Source: an uncultured Spirochaetaceae bacterium (GTDB lineage: Bacteria > Spirochaetota > Spirochaetia > Sphaerochaetales > Sphaerochaetaceae). Taken from it: 53,595 nucleotides of DNA. A model generated the notes under the pieces. That model had not been told where the DNA came from. It made no database searches and saw only the letters and a list, made by a program, of their open reading frames with translations. This document shows positions 18,338 through 26,599 of the stretch, one piece after another (positions within the stretch are counted from its first letter, which is position 1; each line of letters opens with the position of its first letter). A program made the translations under genes and the position numbers. Location of the stretch: positions 1 to 53,595 of the forward strand of contig CALXLE010000090.1 in NCBI GenBank assembly GCA_944389115.1, given 5' to 3'.

Positions 18338-19147
18338 TTACCGATTAAGGAAATGGTCCACAGCCTCCAGCACGCCGCCTGCTATCGCCCTGGCCTTATC
18401 CGAAACTGTGAGATAATCGGCATCAGCGCCTCTTGGATCTATATCAGCGATCTTGAAGCCTTCCGGGACATAGAGACCGGATGAGAGAAGCCCTCGGAGC
18501 ATGCCATCGATCGATGCGGCGACAGGAGTGCCAGACACATCCGCTATGACATCCCCCTTTGAGACGATGTCACCAATCGACCTATGCCCATTGAAAACAC
18601 CAGCTACGGGTGAATGGATCACACGCTCAGAGGCATAGCCTGCTATCATGCCAGGAATCCCGGTATTTGCGATAGCGGATCCGGAGTAGATGATCCTGCC
18701 GAGCGAATGCCCTCTCTTCGTTTCAACCACTGCATCCACGTCCTGGCCTGCAATGAATCCCGGGCCGAGAGCTATTGTGAATGGAGCCATGGAACGGTAA
18801 GTCCCTAGGTTACGCTTTGCTATGATCGCATCTACAAGCACCGCTGGATGATAACGATCCAGGATTGACATATCAGGATCGATGAGCACAGGAATATGGT
18901 CCCTGCTGAGGATATCTGGGATGGAATCCAGGCAGCCTTTCTCGGCAGTAACGCCCTCTACTGTCATGATCCCATCATAGATTGCCTGTGCAAACGATAC
19001 AGTGCGCCTGATTACAGTGGGATTCTCCACCTCCAGCGCAACAACCTTGTACCCTGCATTATGAAGACGAAGTATCGTGCCTGTAGCAAGATCCCCGGCA
19101 CCACGGACAACAACCAGCTTCCTGTCTGCCTCATCCAAGCTTCTCAA
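18338..19147 (-). CDS. yqeB: Selenium-dependent molybdenum hydroxylase accessory protein, YqeB family
   Basis: A 269-residue protein beginning KLVVVRGAGDLATGTILRLH, the YqeB/EF2563 family signature with a Rossmann-like GAGDLATG. It also has VDAIIAKRN and ALGPGFIAGQDVDAVVETKRGH, the latter two shared with family members. The family is genetically linked to maturation of selenium-dependent molybdenum hydroxylases; its reaction is not established. No in-frame ATG is near the start, so TTG 19147 (AGGA upstream) or TTG 19138 must be used. It overlaps the end of yqeC. No hydroxylase, selD or molybdopterin gene is in the window. Confidence 0.82.
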   Translation of the reverse strand: MRSLDEADRKLVVVRGAGDLATGTILRLHNAGYKVVALEVENPTVIRRTVSFAQAIYDGIMTVEGVTAEKGCLDSIPDILSRDHIPVLIDPDMSILDRYHPAVLVDAIIAKRNLGTYRSMAPFTIALGPGFIAGQDVDAVVETKRGHSLGRIIYSGSAIANTGIPGMIAGYASERVIHSPVAGVFNGHRSIGDIVSKGDVIADVSGTPVAASIDGMLRGLLSSGLYVPEGFKIADIDPRGADADYLTVSDKARAIAGGVLEAVDHFLNR

Positions 19148-19835
19148 TTATCCTGTCCTCCTTTATTGAGACTGCATAGGCGCTTTCCGGATAGGAAAGG
19201 CCACGAAGCATCGACATATTGTCCCCAGAGAGCTCCTCAGCTCCATTTATTAGGATTGCCTTATTCCCTGTCATGCCCTTGCATAGCCCTTCCGGTGCCG
19301 CCATGTACCATGATAGATAACTGGAATCGACTATGCCTTCACGGCCATCACCGAAGACAGCAGAATAGATCTTATCCCCGATTCCCCAGCCCCCCATGAT
19401 AGCAACAGTCGCAGTCGTGAGCGGATGGATCACCGGATCGCGCTCCGTATGGATCTTCAAAGGAAGCCCCCGCGAACCATCGGCCTCAGCGATGATCACA
19501 TCATAGAAACCATAGAGAGCTGACAACACTTCCATCCGTGGAGAGAGCCACTTCTTCATATCCATCGTGCTCTTCTCCGCATAGAATACAAGCTCGGGCT
19601 TCCGTGGCCTGTAGCCAAGGATGTCCTCACCGCTGAATATCATATCCTGCCCGTATTTATGGAGCCGTGGTGACATGACCTTCGTGGTAGTCGTAATCAA
19701 TACAGAAAGCCCTCTGATCCTGAGATGCTTCCCGAAAGAAGCCATGAAGGAAGTCTTTCCTCCTCCGCCTGTAACGGAAACAAAACCATGTCCGCCGGAG
19801 ATGAGGATCCTCTCCATTTCATCCATAAGTCCCAT
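19131..19835 (-). CDS. yqeC: Putative selenium-dependent hydroxylase accessory protein YqeC
   Basis: About 234 residues with a P-loop-like VTGGGGKTSFMASFGKHL near residue 19, LITTTTKVMSP, and EADGSRGLPLKIHTERDPVI, all hallmarks of YqeC. The pair YqeC-YqeB is normally found with xanthine dehydrogenase-like selenium-dependent hydroxylases and their cofactor genes. The start is ATG 19835, because a consensus TATAAT ends exactly six bases upstream. The much longer open frame to 20426 runs antisense through the metal-transporter gene and is not coding. It overlaps yqeB and is probably cotranscribed with it. Confidence 0.82.
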   Translation of the reverse strand: MGLMDEMERILISGGHGFVSVTGGGGKTSFMASFGKHLRIRGLSVLITTTTKVMSPRLHKYGQDMIFSGEDILGYRPRKPELVFYAEKSTMDMKKWLSPRMEVLSALYGFYDVIIAEADGSRGLPLKIHTERDPVIHPLTTATVAIMGGWGIGDKIYSAVFGDGREGIVDSSYLSWYMAAPEGLCKGMTGNKAILINGAEELSGDNMSMLRGLSYPESAYAVSIKEDRIIEKLG

Positions 19836-19841
19836 GCCATG

Positions 19842-19882
19842 ATTATAATCTTCTTGCCCACATCGATAAAGGTGGATAAACT
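19842..19882. promoter_or_regulatory. Divergent promoters of yqeC and the CDF transporter
   Basis: Minus strand: TATAAT (19847-19842) six bases before the yqeC ATG. Plus strand: TTGCCC (19854-19859), 17 bases, TAAACT (19877-19882), eight bases before the transporter ATG. Neither gene has a Shine-Dalgarno. Confidence 0.55.
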
Positions 19883-19890
19883 CTCGTGTA

Positions 19891-21003
19891 ATGACTGGCG
19901 ACGATAGAAACAGGATACTTAAAAGAACAGCATTGACGGGCATCATCTCCAATGCTTTCATTGCAGCATGCAAGCTTGTGATCGGACTCTTCTCGGGCTC
20001 GGTCGCTATTGTCTCCGATGCAGCGAACAATGCTTCCGACATGCTCTCATCAGTTGTTACGATCATAGGGTTCGATGTAGCGAAACGAAGACCTACCCAC
20101 TCCCATCCGCTCGGGTTTGGGAGGATTGAATACATTTCCGCGCTGTTCGTCGCATTCCTTGTCATATTCACAGGCGCTGCATTCTTCCGCTCATCGGCCA
20201 CTGCGATAAAAGATCCACAGCCAGTGTCTGTATCGCTTCCGATGATGTTCATCCTGCTCATCACGATAGGCATCAAGCTTATGCTGTGGAGGCTGAGTGT
20301 AAGGAACGGGAAGAAGATAAACAGCGAGGCGCTATCAGCATCAGGGTCTGATGCGCTCTCCGATGCGCTGGCAACCACTGTCACGATCATAGCGTCCCTC
20401 ATTGGGCATTTCTCATCCATTCCCATCGATGGCTATGCAGGAATCATAGTGAGCATATTCATTCTGTACTCCGGAGTCAGAAGCATAATCGAGACGGTAT
20501 CGGCAATCGTGGGAGAACGTCCCGAGAAGAAGACCGTGGAGAATCTCAGGGCCATCATCAACAGCCATCCCCCGCTTTCCGGTGGATACGACGTCCAGAT
20601 ACATACCTATGGCCCATCTAGGTCGATCGGGACATGCAATGTCGAGGTTCCTTCCGATTCGATGGCCGAGGAGATTTTCGATGCAATGACCGACGCCCAG
20701 GAGGAGATCATGGCAAAGATGGGCATCTACATGACATTCGGGATGTACGCTGTCAACTCGAAGAACCCCGTTGTACAGCTTATGAAGAAGGAAGTGCTCA
20801 AGGTGCTGAAGGAAGCCTCCCCCGCAGTAATCGGCATTCATGCTTTCCATGTCCACCTGGAAGACTCCCGTGTGCACTTCGATGTCGTTGTCGATTTCAC
20901 TATCCGTGACTATGCCGAATTCAGGAGAACCGAGGAGAAAGCCCTGGAAGCGGCATTCCCGACATACAGCTTCCAGTTCAACATCGATCCAGACTATGCA
21001 TAG
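19891..21003 (+). CDS. Cation diffusion facilitator (CDF) family metal exporter
   Basis: A 370-residue inner-membrane transporter with about six N-terminal helices and a C-terminal cytoplasmic domain from about residue 210. Helix 2 carries SDAANNASDM, where the family has metal-binding Asp/His residues (here N and D), followed by the conserved HSHPLGFGRIEYISAL. Later SDALSDALATTVTI supplies the helix-5 metal site with two Asp. The set of D, N and D sites suggests Mn or another divalent metal rather than a pure Zn HxxxD site, which is an inference. The C-terminal extension is longer than in minimal CDFs and resembles the ferredoxin-like dimerisation domain. Confidence 0.88.
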   Translation: MTGDDRNRILKRTALTGIISNAFIAACKLVIGLFSGSVAIVSDAANNASDMLSSVVTIIGFDVAKRRPTHSHPLGFGRIEYISALFVAFLVIFTGAAFFRSSATAIKDPQPVSVSLPMMFILLITIGIKLMLWRLSVRNGKKINSEALSASGSDALSDALATTVTIIASLIGHFSSIPIDGYAGIIVSIFILYSGVRSIIETVSAIVGERPEKKTVENLRAIINSHPPLSGGYDVQIHTYGPSRSIGTCNVEVPSDSMAEEIFDAMTDAQEEIMAKMGIYMTFGMYAVNSKNPVVQLMKKEVLKVLKEASPAVIGIHAFHVHLEDSRVHFDVVVDFTIRDYAEFRRTEEKALEAAFPTYSFQFNIDPDYA

Positions 21004-21021
21004 CCATTATATTTCTGATAA

Positions 21022-21027
21022 TATAAT
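21022..21027 (+). promoter_or_regulatory. -10 element TATAAT of the ABC operon, six bases from the ATG
   Basis: TATAAT-GGAAGC-ATG. The GGAAG lies too close to the ATG to work as a ribosome binding site. The transcript would start at the A of ATG. Confidence 0.55.
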
Positions 21028-21033
21028 GGAAGC

Positions 21034-22047
21034 ATGAAAACCACAGAGAGAAGACGGAAAGAAGTACTTGCTGCATTGATCGTAATATACCTTGCTGTCT
21101 TCATACTGTCCTTTTCCATAGGACGCTTTCCCGTATCCCCTATAGAGCTCATCCGCATAATGCTATCCAGAATACTGCCTATCGAAAAGACCTGGGCGGC
21201 ACAGGCTGAAGCTGTTGTCTTCAGCATCAGACTTCCCAGAATTGCGGTATCATCGCTGATTGGGGCTGCTCTCGCCCTCTCTGGATACATATTCCAGATA
21301 ATATTCCGCAATCCCATGGTCTCTCCCGATGTCCTCGGGTGCTCTGCAGGAGCAGGATTCGGGGCGGCGTTTGCGCTCCTTCTCGGCATGAGCGGATCCG
21401 GCGTTTCCCTATCTGCATTCATCGCAGGACTTGCCGCTGTCATGATAGTCTGGAGAATAGGCTCTGTAATGAAGGGCAATCATATACTCGGGCTGATACT
21501 CAGCGGCATAATGGTCAGCTCTGTATTCCAGTCCGCGACTAGTTTCGTGAAGCTTGTTGCGGATCCTGAGAATGAACTGCCGGCAATAACATACTTTCTA
21601 ATGGGATCGCTCGCAGGTACAGGCAAGGAAGAGCTTATGCTGATTATCATTCCTATGATAATAGCATTCATACCGGTACTGCTCCTCTCCTGGAGACTGA
21701 ACATCCTGTCACTGCCGGAGGAGGAAGCACTGTCTCTGGGCCTTCCTGTCAGGATGATAAGAGCCATAGCGATCGCATCAGCATCGCTTATGACCGCATT
21801 GACAGTTGCAGTAGCGGGAATGATAGGCTGGGTCGGGCTTGTCATACCTCATATAACGAGGATGACTGCGGGAACGGATGCAAGGACAGCAGTCCCTGCT
21901 TCGATGCTTCTCGGAGCCGCATTCCTCACAGCAGTAGATACGGCATCCCGCAGCATGGCGACATCAGAGATCCCGATAGGCATCCTGACATCATTCATAG
22001 GAGCCCCGTTCTTCCTCTATCTCATAATAAGGGAGGGACAAAGATGA
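21034..22047 (+). CDS. FecCD/BtuC-type ABC transporter permease
   Basis: A 337-residue polytopic permease of the iron-siderophore, haem and cobalamin class, normally a homodimer in the inner membrane. Conserved features are RLPRIAVSSLIGAALALSGY, FRNPMVSPDVLGCSAGAGFG and, near the C terminus, GMIGWVGLVIPHITRM with the usual GxxxFxGL-like loop that contacts the ATPase. The final ATGA overlaps the ATPase start. The substrate cannot be told from the permease alone. Confidence 0.92.
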   Translation: MKTTERRRKEVLAALIVIYLAVFILSFSIGRFPVSPIELIRIMLSRILPIEKTWAAQAEAVVFSIRLPRIAVSSLIGAALALSGYIFQIIFRNPMVSPDVLGCSAGAGFGAAFALLLGMSGSGVSLSAFIAGLAAVMIVWRIGSVMKGNHILGLILSGIMVSSVFQSATSFVKLVADPENELPAITYFLMGSLAGTGKEELMLIIIPMIIAFIPVLLLSWRLNILSLPEEEALSLGLPVRMIRAIAIASASLMTALTVAVAGMIGWVGLVIPHITRMTAGTDARTAVPASMLLGAAFLTAVDTASRSMATSEIPIGILTSFIGAPFFLYLIIREGQR

Positions 22048-22817
22048 GGCTCGAAACAAGAAATATCTCTTTCGGCTATGGCAGGAGAAGAATCCTCTCA
22101 GATGTTTCCCTGCTCATCGAAGGCGGGCATATTGCCTCCCTCATAGGCCGCAATGGAGCTGGCAAGACAACCCTGATCAGGATCATCATGGGCTTTCTCT
22201 CCCCTGACGGAGGATCGGTCCTTGTAGATGGGAAGGATGCAATAATGATGAAAGCAGAGGACAGGGCGAAGGCAATAGCATACATTCCCCAGTATTCATC
22301 GATGGTATACAGATATACCGTTCTCGACTCCGTACTTATGGGAAGAGCACCTCATATCGGGCTGTTTGGACATCCCGGAAAGGATGATATGGATAAAGCC
22401 GCAGAAGCTCTTGCCATGCTTGGCATAGAAGACCTTGCAGACAGGCACTGCGATGAGCTTTCCGGAGGTGAGAGGCAGCTGATGATGATCGCAAGAGCGC
22501 TTGCCCAGGATGCGGGAATCCTCATCCTTGATGAACCGACTTCATCCCTTGATTACCCAAACCAGCTTCTAGTGATGGAAACAATCTCCCGGCTAAGGGA
22601 AAAGGGTTATTCAATACTCTTCTCCACGCATAACCCGGAACATGCCCTGATGGTATCGGACAAGGTAATAATGCTTGGAATGGATGGCAAGGCTGTATCA
22701 AGGAATCCAGAGGAACTTCTTGATGGCTGCGAGCTCTCGTCCCTCTATGGCAGGAAGCTCTGCATATCAAGGATAGAGACAGGAAAAGGAGAACGGATCG
22801 TATGCGTACCGGAGTAG
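22044..22817 (+). CDS. ABC transporter ATP-binding protein, FepC/BtuD type
   Basis: A 257-residue ATPase that powers the preceding permease. Walker A is GRNGAGKTTL near residue 38, the signature is LSGGERQLMMIARAL near residue 139, and Walker B is ILILDEPTSSLD near residue 159, followed by the H-loop FSTHNPEHAL. The YTVLDSVLMGRAPH segment after the Q-loop is typical of the iron/B12 subfamily. It overlaps the permease by four bases and the next gene by 16. Confidence 0.95.
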   Translation: MRLETRNISFGYGRRRILSDVSLLIEGGHIASLIGRNGAGKTTLIRIIMGFLSPDGGSVLVDGKDAIMMKAEDRAKAIAYIPQYSSMVYRYTVLDSVLMGRAPHIGLFGHPGKDDMDKAAEALAMLGIEDLADRHCDELSGGERQLMMIARALAQDAGILILDEPTSSLDYPNQLLVMETISRLREKGYSILFSTHNPEHALMVSDKVIMLGMDGKAVSRNPEELLDGCELSSLYGRKLCISRIETGKGERIVCVPE

Positions 22818-23479
22818 CATGGTGGGACGAGGAGAGAATCATCTGGTACGAGCGTGCGGCGAGGTGCTGCTCATTCCACAAGGAGCTCTCAGAAATCATT
22901 CTGAACCACATTGATATATCAAAGCCTGTCAATGAGATAGGATGCGGACTTGGACATACTGCTGAGATCCTATACAAGCGAGGCGTGGATATATCGGCAT
23001 CAGACAGGGATCCGATGGTCATAAAAGCCGCAAGAGAACGATCCCTCCTCGATATATTCAAACTCCATGATGCAGAGGATGGCATCGAGCCCACCCCACA
23101 GCTCCTGATGATCTTCTTTGGCCGCATTATGGATAACGGTAATCTTGGAAGATATCTGAATAGCGCTGAAAGGATTATCTATATCCTATCCGAACACTCG
23201 GGCCAGGGAATCGATACAGGGAGGAAAGGCTCAATCGGGACCGAGAAGTTCCTCAGAGAATACCCTGGGATGGAGTTCACTGCAGAGCGGTTCATGATAC
23301 CGTTCCCCCAGCCTCTCGCATCCATCGACGAAGCCAGGCATTTCATCGGGAAAAGCTATGGAGAGAACATGGTTGAAACCCTGCTGCCATTCGTCCAGCC
23401 AGCATGCGGAGAATACCCGCTGACATTCATGAACAATAAGAAGTGTACACTTTTCGATATAAAACGGAGGATGATATGA
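22802..23479 (+). CDS. SAM-dependent methyltransferase-like protein in the ABC operon
   Basis: A 225-residue protein with a class I methyltransferase motif I, NEIGCGLGHTAEILYKRG, followed by an acidic strand end DISASDRDP that would bind the ribose of SAM. The rest is not typical of a named enzyme. It overlaps both neighbours (16 bases at the 5' end, ATGA at the 3' end), so it belongs to the transport unit. It may modify the imported compound, for example a metallophore or corrinoid; this is inference. Similar genes next to iron ABC systems have been seen without an assigned role. Confidence 0.65.
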   Translation: MRTGVAWWDEERIIWYERAARCCSFHKELSEIILNHIDISKPVNEIGCGLGHTAEILYKRGVDISASDRDPMVIKAARERSLLDIFKLHDAEDGIEPTPQLLMIFFGRIMDNGNLGRYLNSAERIIYILSEHSGQGIDTGRKGSIGTEKFLREYPGMEFTAERFMIPFPQPLASIDEARHFIGKSYGENMVETLLPFVQPACGEYPLTFMNNKKCTLFDIKRRMI

Positions 23480-24486
23480 GAAAGCTATTGATAGCTGTCA
23501 TGCTGCTGGCAGCAGCCAGCATTTCAGCAGTTCCATTCACGGACTCGCTCGGAAGGATAGTGGATCTTCCAGAGAGGATTGAGAGAATCGTTCCTTCGGG
23601 CAATCTTGCCCAGATGGTCCTCTACTCCCTTGCTCCTGACCGCATCGCAGGATGGTCATCAAAGCTCTCAGGCTCCGCAGAGGAGTACTTCATCCAGGAT
23701 ACGGTCAACCTCCCTGTCTTCGGAACGTTCTATGGAAAGAAGGCCAACCTGAATAAGGAAGCGCTCATGGCAGCTTTTCCCGATGTCGTCATCGACATGG
23801 GAGAGATAAAAGGATCCAGAGAGGCAATGATCAGCGACCTCGACAAGCTCTCCGGAGATATCATGATTCCGGTGATCTTCATTGAAGCGTATCTCGACAA
23901 CACCCCCGATGTTTACAGGACCGCTGGAAAGCTCCTCGGGATGGAGGACAGAGCGGAAGCTCTTGCCCTCTTCGCAGAGGATGCAATCGAAATGGCCGCA
24001 AAGGCCAGGGAGCATATAGCTGATCCAGTCACAGTCTATTACTCCACTTCCCCTGACGGACTCGAGGCGATTGCAGAGGGGAATTTCCATGGCGAGGTCA
24101 TAGAGAAAATCGGCGCAAAGAACATCGTCCCATCATCTTTCGGAGAATCGGGCGGAAGCATATCGATGGAACAGATGTATATATGGAATCCTGAAGTAAT
24201 CCTTTTTCAGGAAGAGGAAGCATACCGCCATGCGATGGAAAGCCCTGAATGGCAGGTTCTCGATGCAGTAGCTAACGGAAATATCTATCTCATCCCATCA
24301 GAGCCATATTCATTCATCGATGCACCTCCTGCCACGAACAGGATCATAGGAATCTACTGGCTTGGCAATCTTCTATATCCGGAGCTGTATCCCGTTGATG
24401 TTATCCAGAAGACAATCGAATACTACAGTCTCTTCTACAGCTATGACCTCACAGAGGAGCATGCAAAGGAGATTCTGCATATCTGA
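23476..24486 (+). CDS. Periplasmic substrate-binding protein of the iron/corrinoid ABC system
   Basis: About 336 residues. Start ATG 23476 is chosen because GGAGG lies five bases upstream and an N-terminal signal peptide follows (MRKLLIAVMLLAAASISA). The mature part begins PFTDSLGRIVDLPERIERIV, the standard opening of class III (FepB/BtuF) binding proteins; no lipobox Cys is present. The two lobes and the connecting helix fit the usual length. Last gene of the operon, with a terminator five bases after the stop. Confidence 0.9.
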   Translation: MRKLLIAVMLLAAASISAVPFTDSLGRIVDLPERIERIVPSGNLAQMVLYSLAPDRIAGWSSKLSGSAEEYFIQDTVNLPVFGTFYGKKANLNKEALMAAFPDVVIDMGEIKGSREAMISDLDKLSGDIMIPVIFIEAYLDNTPDVYRTAGKLLGMEDRAEALALFAEDAIEMAAKAREHIADPVTVYYSTSPDGLEAIAEGNFHGEVIEKIGAKNIVPSSFGESGGSISMEQMYIWNPEVILFQEEEAYRHAMESPEWQVLDAVANGNIYLIPSEPYSFIDAPPATNRIIGIYWLGNLLYPELYPVDVIQKTIEYYSLFYSYDLTEEHAKEILHI

Positions 24487-24490
24487 AACA

Positions 24491-24521
24491 CAGCCCCCGC
24501 AGGAACTGCGGGGCTGCTTTT
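24491..24521 (+). terminator. Intrinsic terminator of the ABC operon
   Basis: CAGCCCC, one bulged C, GCAG / CTGC, GGGGCTG around GAA, followed by CTTTTT. It lies only a few bases from the stop of the convergent Lon-like gene. Confidence 0.85.
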
Positions 24522-24523
24522 TC

Positions 24524-26287
24524 TCAGGCCATCTGCCGCTCATTCACTCTTATATGGGCATGAGGAGGAAAGGTTCTCTCGACAGCCTCCTCGAAAGTGG
24601 AGACGAATACAATATCCACATCGGGAAGGATTGAGGAAGGGACATCCTCGATATCCTTCCTGTTCGCGGCAGGGATGATGACCTTCCTAGCCCCCTGCAA
24701 CGCCGCCCCTGATATCTTTGCGAGCACTCCTCCGACAGGAAGCACGTTCCCTGTAAGGGATACAGCTCCCGTCACCGCGGTGGTCTTCGGCACGGCTATG
24801 CCGGAAAGATCCGAGATGATGGCAAGAGCTGTCGCAAGGGAAGCAGAGTCTCCTCTCTTCTGGATACTGTATGTATAGTTCACCGTCACTGCTTCGAGAT
24901 TCATATCCATATGCCGCTGGGCGTAACTGTCCGCCAGGTCATACGCAATGTTTGCGCTCTCAAGCATGACCTGCTCGACCAGTCCAGTCACCTTCACCTC
25001 CCTCAGGGGAGAATGGACATTCCTTGCCTCGACAGGCAGGATGAATCCCCTGCCTGCCATGACGCTTATTCCGCTGATGACCCCTGGACTATAGATGAAG
25101 TCCTTTGCAAGATCTGGGAACTCCACATTGTGGAATACAGCCTCTCCTATATCATCTTCCCCAACCCTAATCGGCTCAGAGGAATCAGAGGACAGGGCAA
25201 GCTTTGCCTTCGAGGCATAGACCCGGTCTATAGCCTCCTTCAGAGGACGCACGGAAGTGTTTGCACCGAAGCAGGAATATACGAGCCGACGTTTTGCCTT
25301 CTTTGAGAATCCAAGCTTCCGTCTTGCAGTCCTGTTCCTGTCCCTGATTACACGCTCCGCAATCTCCATGAGATCATCGAAGCTGTAATCATCCATCTGG
25401 AATATGGAGAGCCTGTCAAGAAGCGGTGCGGGTATTCCCTGCAGCGTATTTGCAGTAAAGATATACCAGGCATTCGATGCATCGATCGGCAACGCCATGA
25501 AAGCATCGGTGAACAGTATGGCTCGTTCTGGCTGAAGAAGATCCAGAAAGGCGCTGTCAGCACGTGAGTAAGCATCGCTCTGCCCGATTTTATCCAGCTA
25601 ATCGAAGATAATCACAGGACTCATCGACCCCGCCTGCAGAAATGCCTTGAGAATCAGGCCGAATGTGCAGGCCCGCCAGGCCTGATCCACGCCGGAAAGC
25701 TCGAAGGCCGCATCCTTGCCTGCAAGGCTTATCACAGCATGACCTCTTTCAGGGAATGCAGAGGCAAGGCTTATAGCGAGGCTCGTCTTCCCGCACCCGG
25801 GATCCCCCACAAGGAGAATGGGCTTAGGCCTAATGCCATTGGCAACGCTTGATGCAATCTCCTCCAGGAGGAAATCCTTGAGCTTTACCATCCCTGCATG
25901 GCTCCTATCCATTGCTTCTGCGGCCCTCCTGATATCCTCTGCAGTAAATGAATAGACCTTCATCCCGAGGAGCTGCAGAAGCGCAGATCTGCGCCTTGCG
26001 ATTATCTTCTCCTCCGCATTGTCACTCGAAGAATCCATAGTGCTATCCCACATGGATATGATTGCCTCGACCGTCTCCTTGCTGAATGGACAGTCAGAAG
26101 CTGTCAGGCGGCTGATGATTGCCCTATTGGCATCCACATCATCGTCATCTGAATCATCATCCGCTGATGGAGGATTGCAGCTTGAAAGAAACCCTTTTGC
26201 CATGCCGCGGAGCCTCTCAACCTCTGCAGCATCCATCCCATCCTTGAACGAATCGATTATCGTCCCAAGAACATCACCATAGAACAT
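24524..26287 (-). pseudogene. Short Lon-type ATP-dependent protease interrupted by an amber codon at Walker B
   Basis: Read through one TAG (25598-25600), this is a 587-residue Lon-family protein. It has a non-standard acidic N-terminal ~145 residues, an AAA+ module with Walker A GDPGCGKTSL near residue 158, sensor segment FTANTLQGIPAPLLDRLSIF, and a Lon protease domain with the Ser in GDSAS and the Lys in VGGVLAKISGAA. It lacks the N-terminal substrate domain of standard Lon (about 780 residues). The TAG replaces the Walker B Glu: VIIFD, stop, LDKIG. No frameshift is present and the rest is intact, so the change may be recent, a sequence error, or suppressed in vivo. AAGGAGG precedes ATG 26287. 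Confidence 0.85.
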
Positions 26288-26302
26288 ATCAGATCCCTCC
26301 TT

Positions 26303-26395
26303 CTAGCCCAATATGCCAATGACGTGCGAAAGCATGCCATACTCAGAAAGAGAAAGGCATACAACGAAAAGCATGCAGAACGCCTCTGTTCTCAT
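26303..26395 (-). CDS. Small hydrophobic ORF upstream of the Lon-like gene
   Basis: A 30-codon frame with AGGAG five bases before its ATG. The middle is hydrophobic (FCMLFVVCLSLSEYGMLSHV), enough for one membrane span. Its TAG directly adjoins the AAGGAGG of the Lon-like gene, so translation of the two would be coupled. It could be a small membrane protein or a leader peptide. No family is recognised, and short frames like this occur by chance, but the good ribosome site and exact placement support it. Confidence 0.4.
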   Translation of the reverse strand: MRTEAFCMLFVVCLSLSEYGMLSHVIGILG

Positions 26396-26568
26396 AGCTT
26401 CTCCTGAAAATGAATTGAAGATTATCTGTGACTATGCCAGGCTATGGCATAGATTCCCATATACTGGATCAGTACCGGATGCTGGATGGTCTCTGTTTCA
26501 TTGCTATCTCCCTGCATCAATCAGAAAACTACAACTACTACCAAGCGTTTCTTAAAACGAAGCATATA

Positions 26569-26598
26569 ATTATCACACAAAATAGGAGAAAAAGTCAA
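26569..26598 (-). promoter_or_regulatory. Probable promoter of the small ORF and Lon-like gene
   Basis: TTGACT (26598-26593), an 18-base spacer and GATAAT (26574-26569). The leader to the small ORF would be about 165 bases and to the Lon-like gene about 275 bases. Confidence 0.6.
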
Positions 26599-26599
26599 T

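Noticed and set aside
19836-20426. Open frame extending YqeC by almost 200 residues
   Set aside because: It runs antisense through the CDF transporter gene, and a TATAAT lies six bases before the internal ATG at 19835.
25348-25575. 75-codon minus-strand frame over the Lon break as sign of a frameshift
   Set aside because: The Lon frame continues in register on both sides of the TAG with the expected residues, so a nonsense change, not a frameshift, is present.
26313-26555. 80-codon plus-strand frame upstream of the Lon-like gene
   Set aside because: No ribosome site or family resemblance; it overlaps the small ORF and leader on the other strand.
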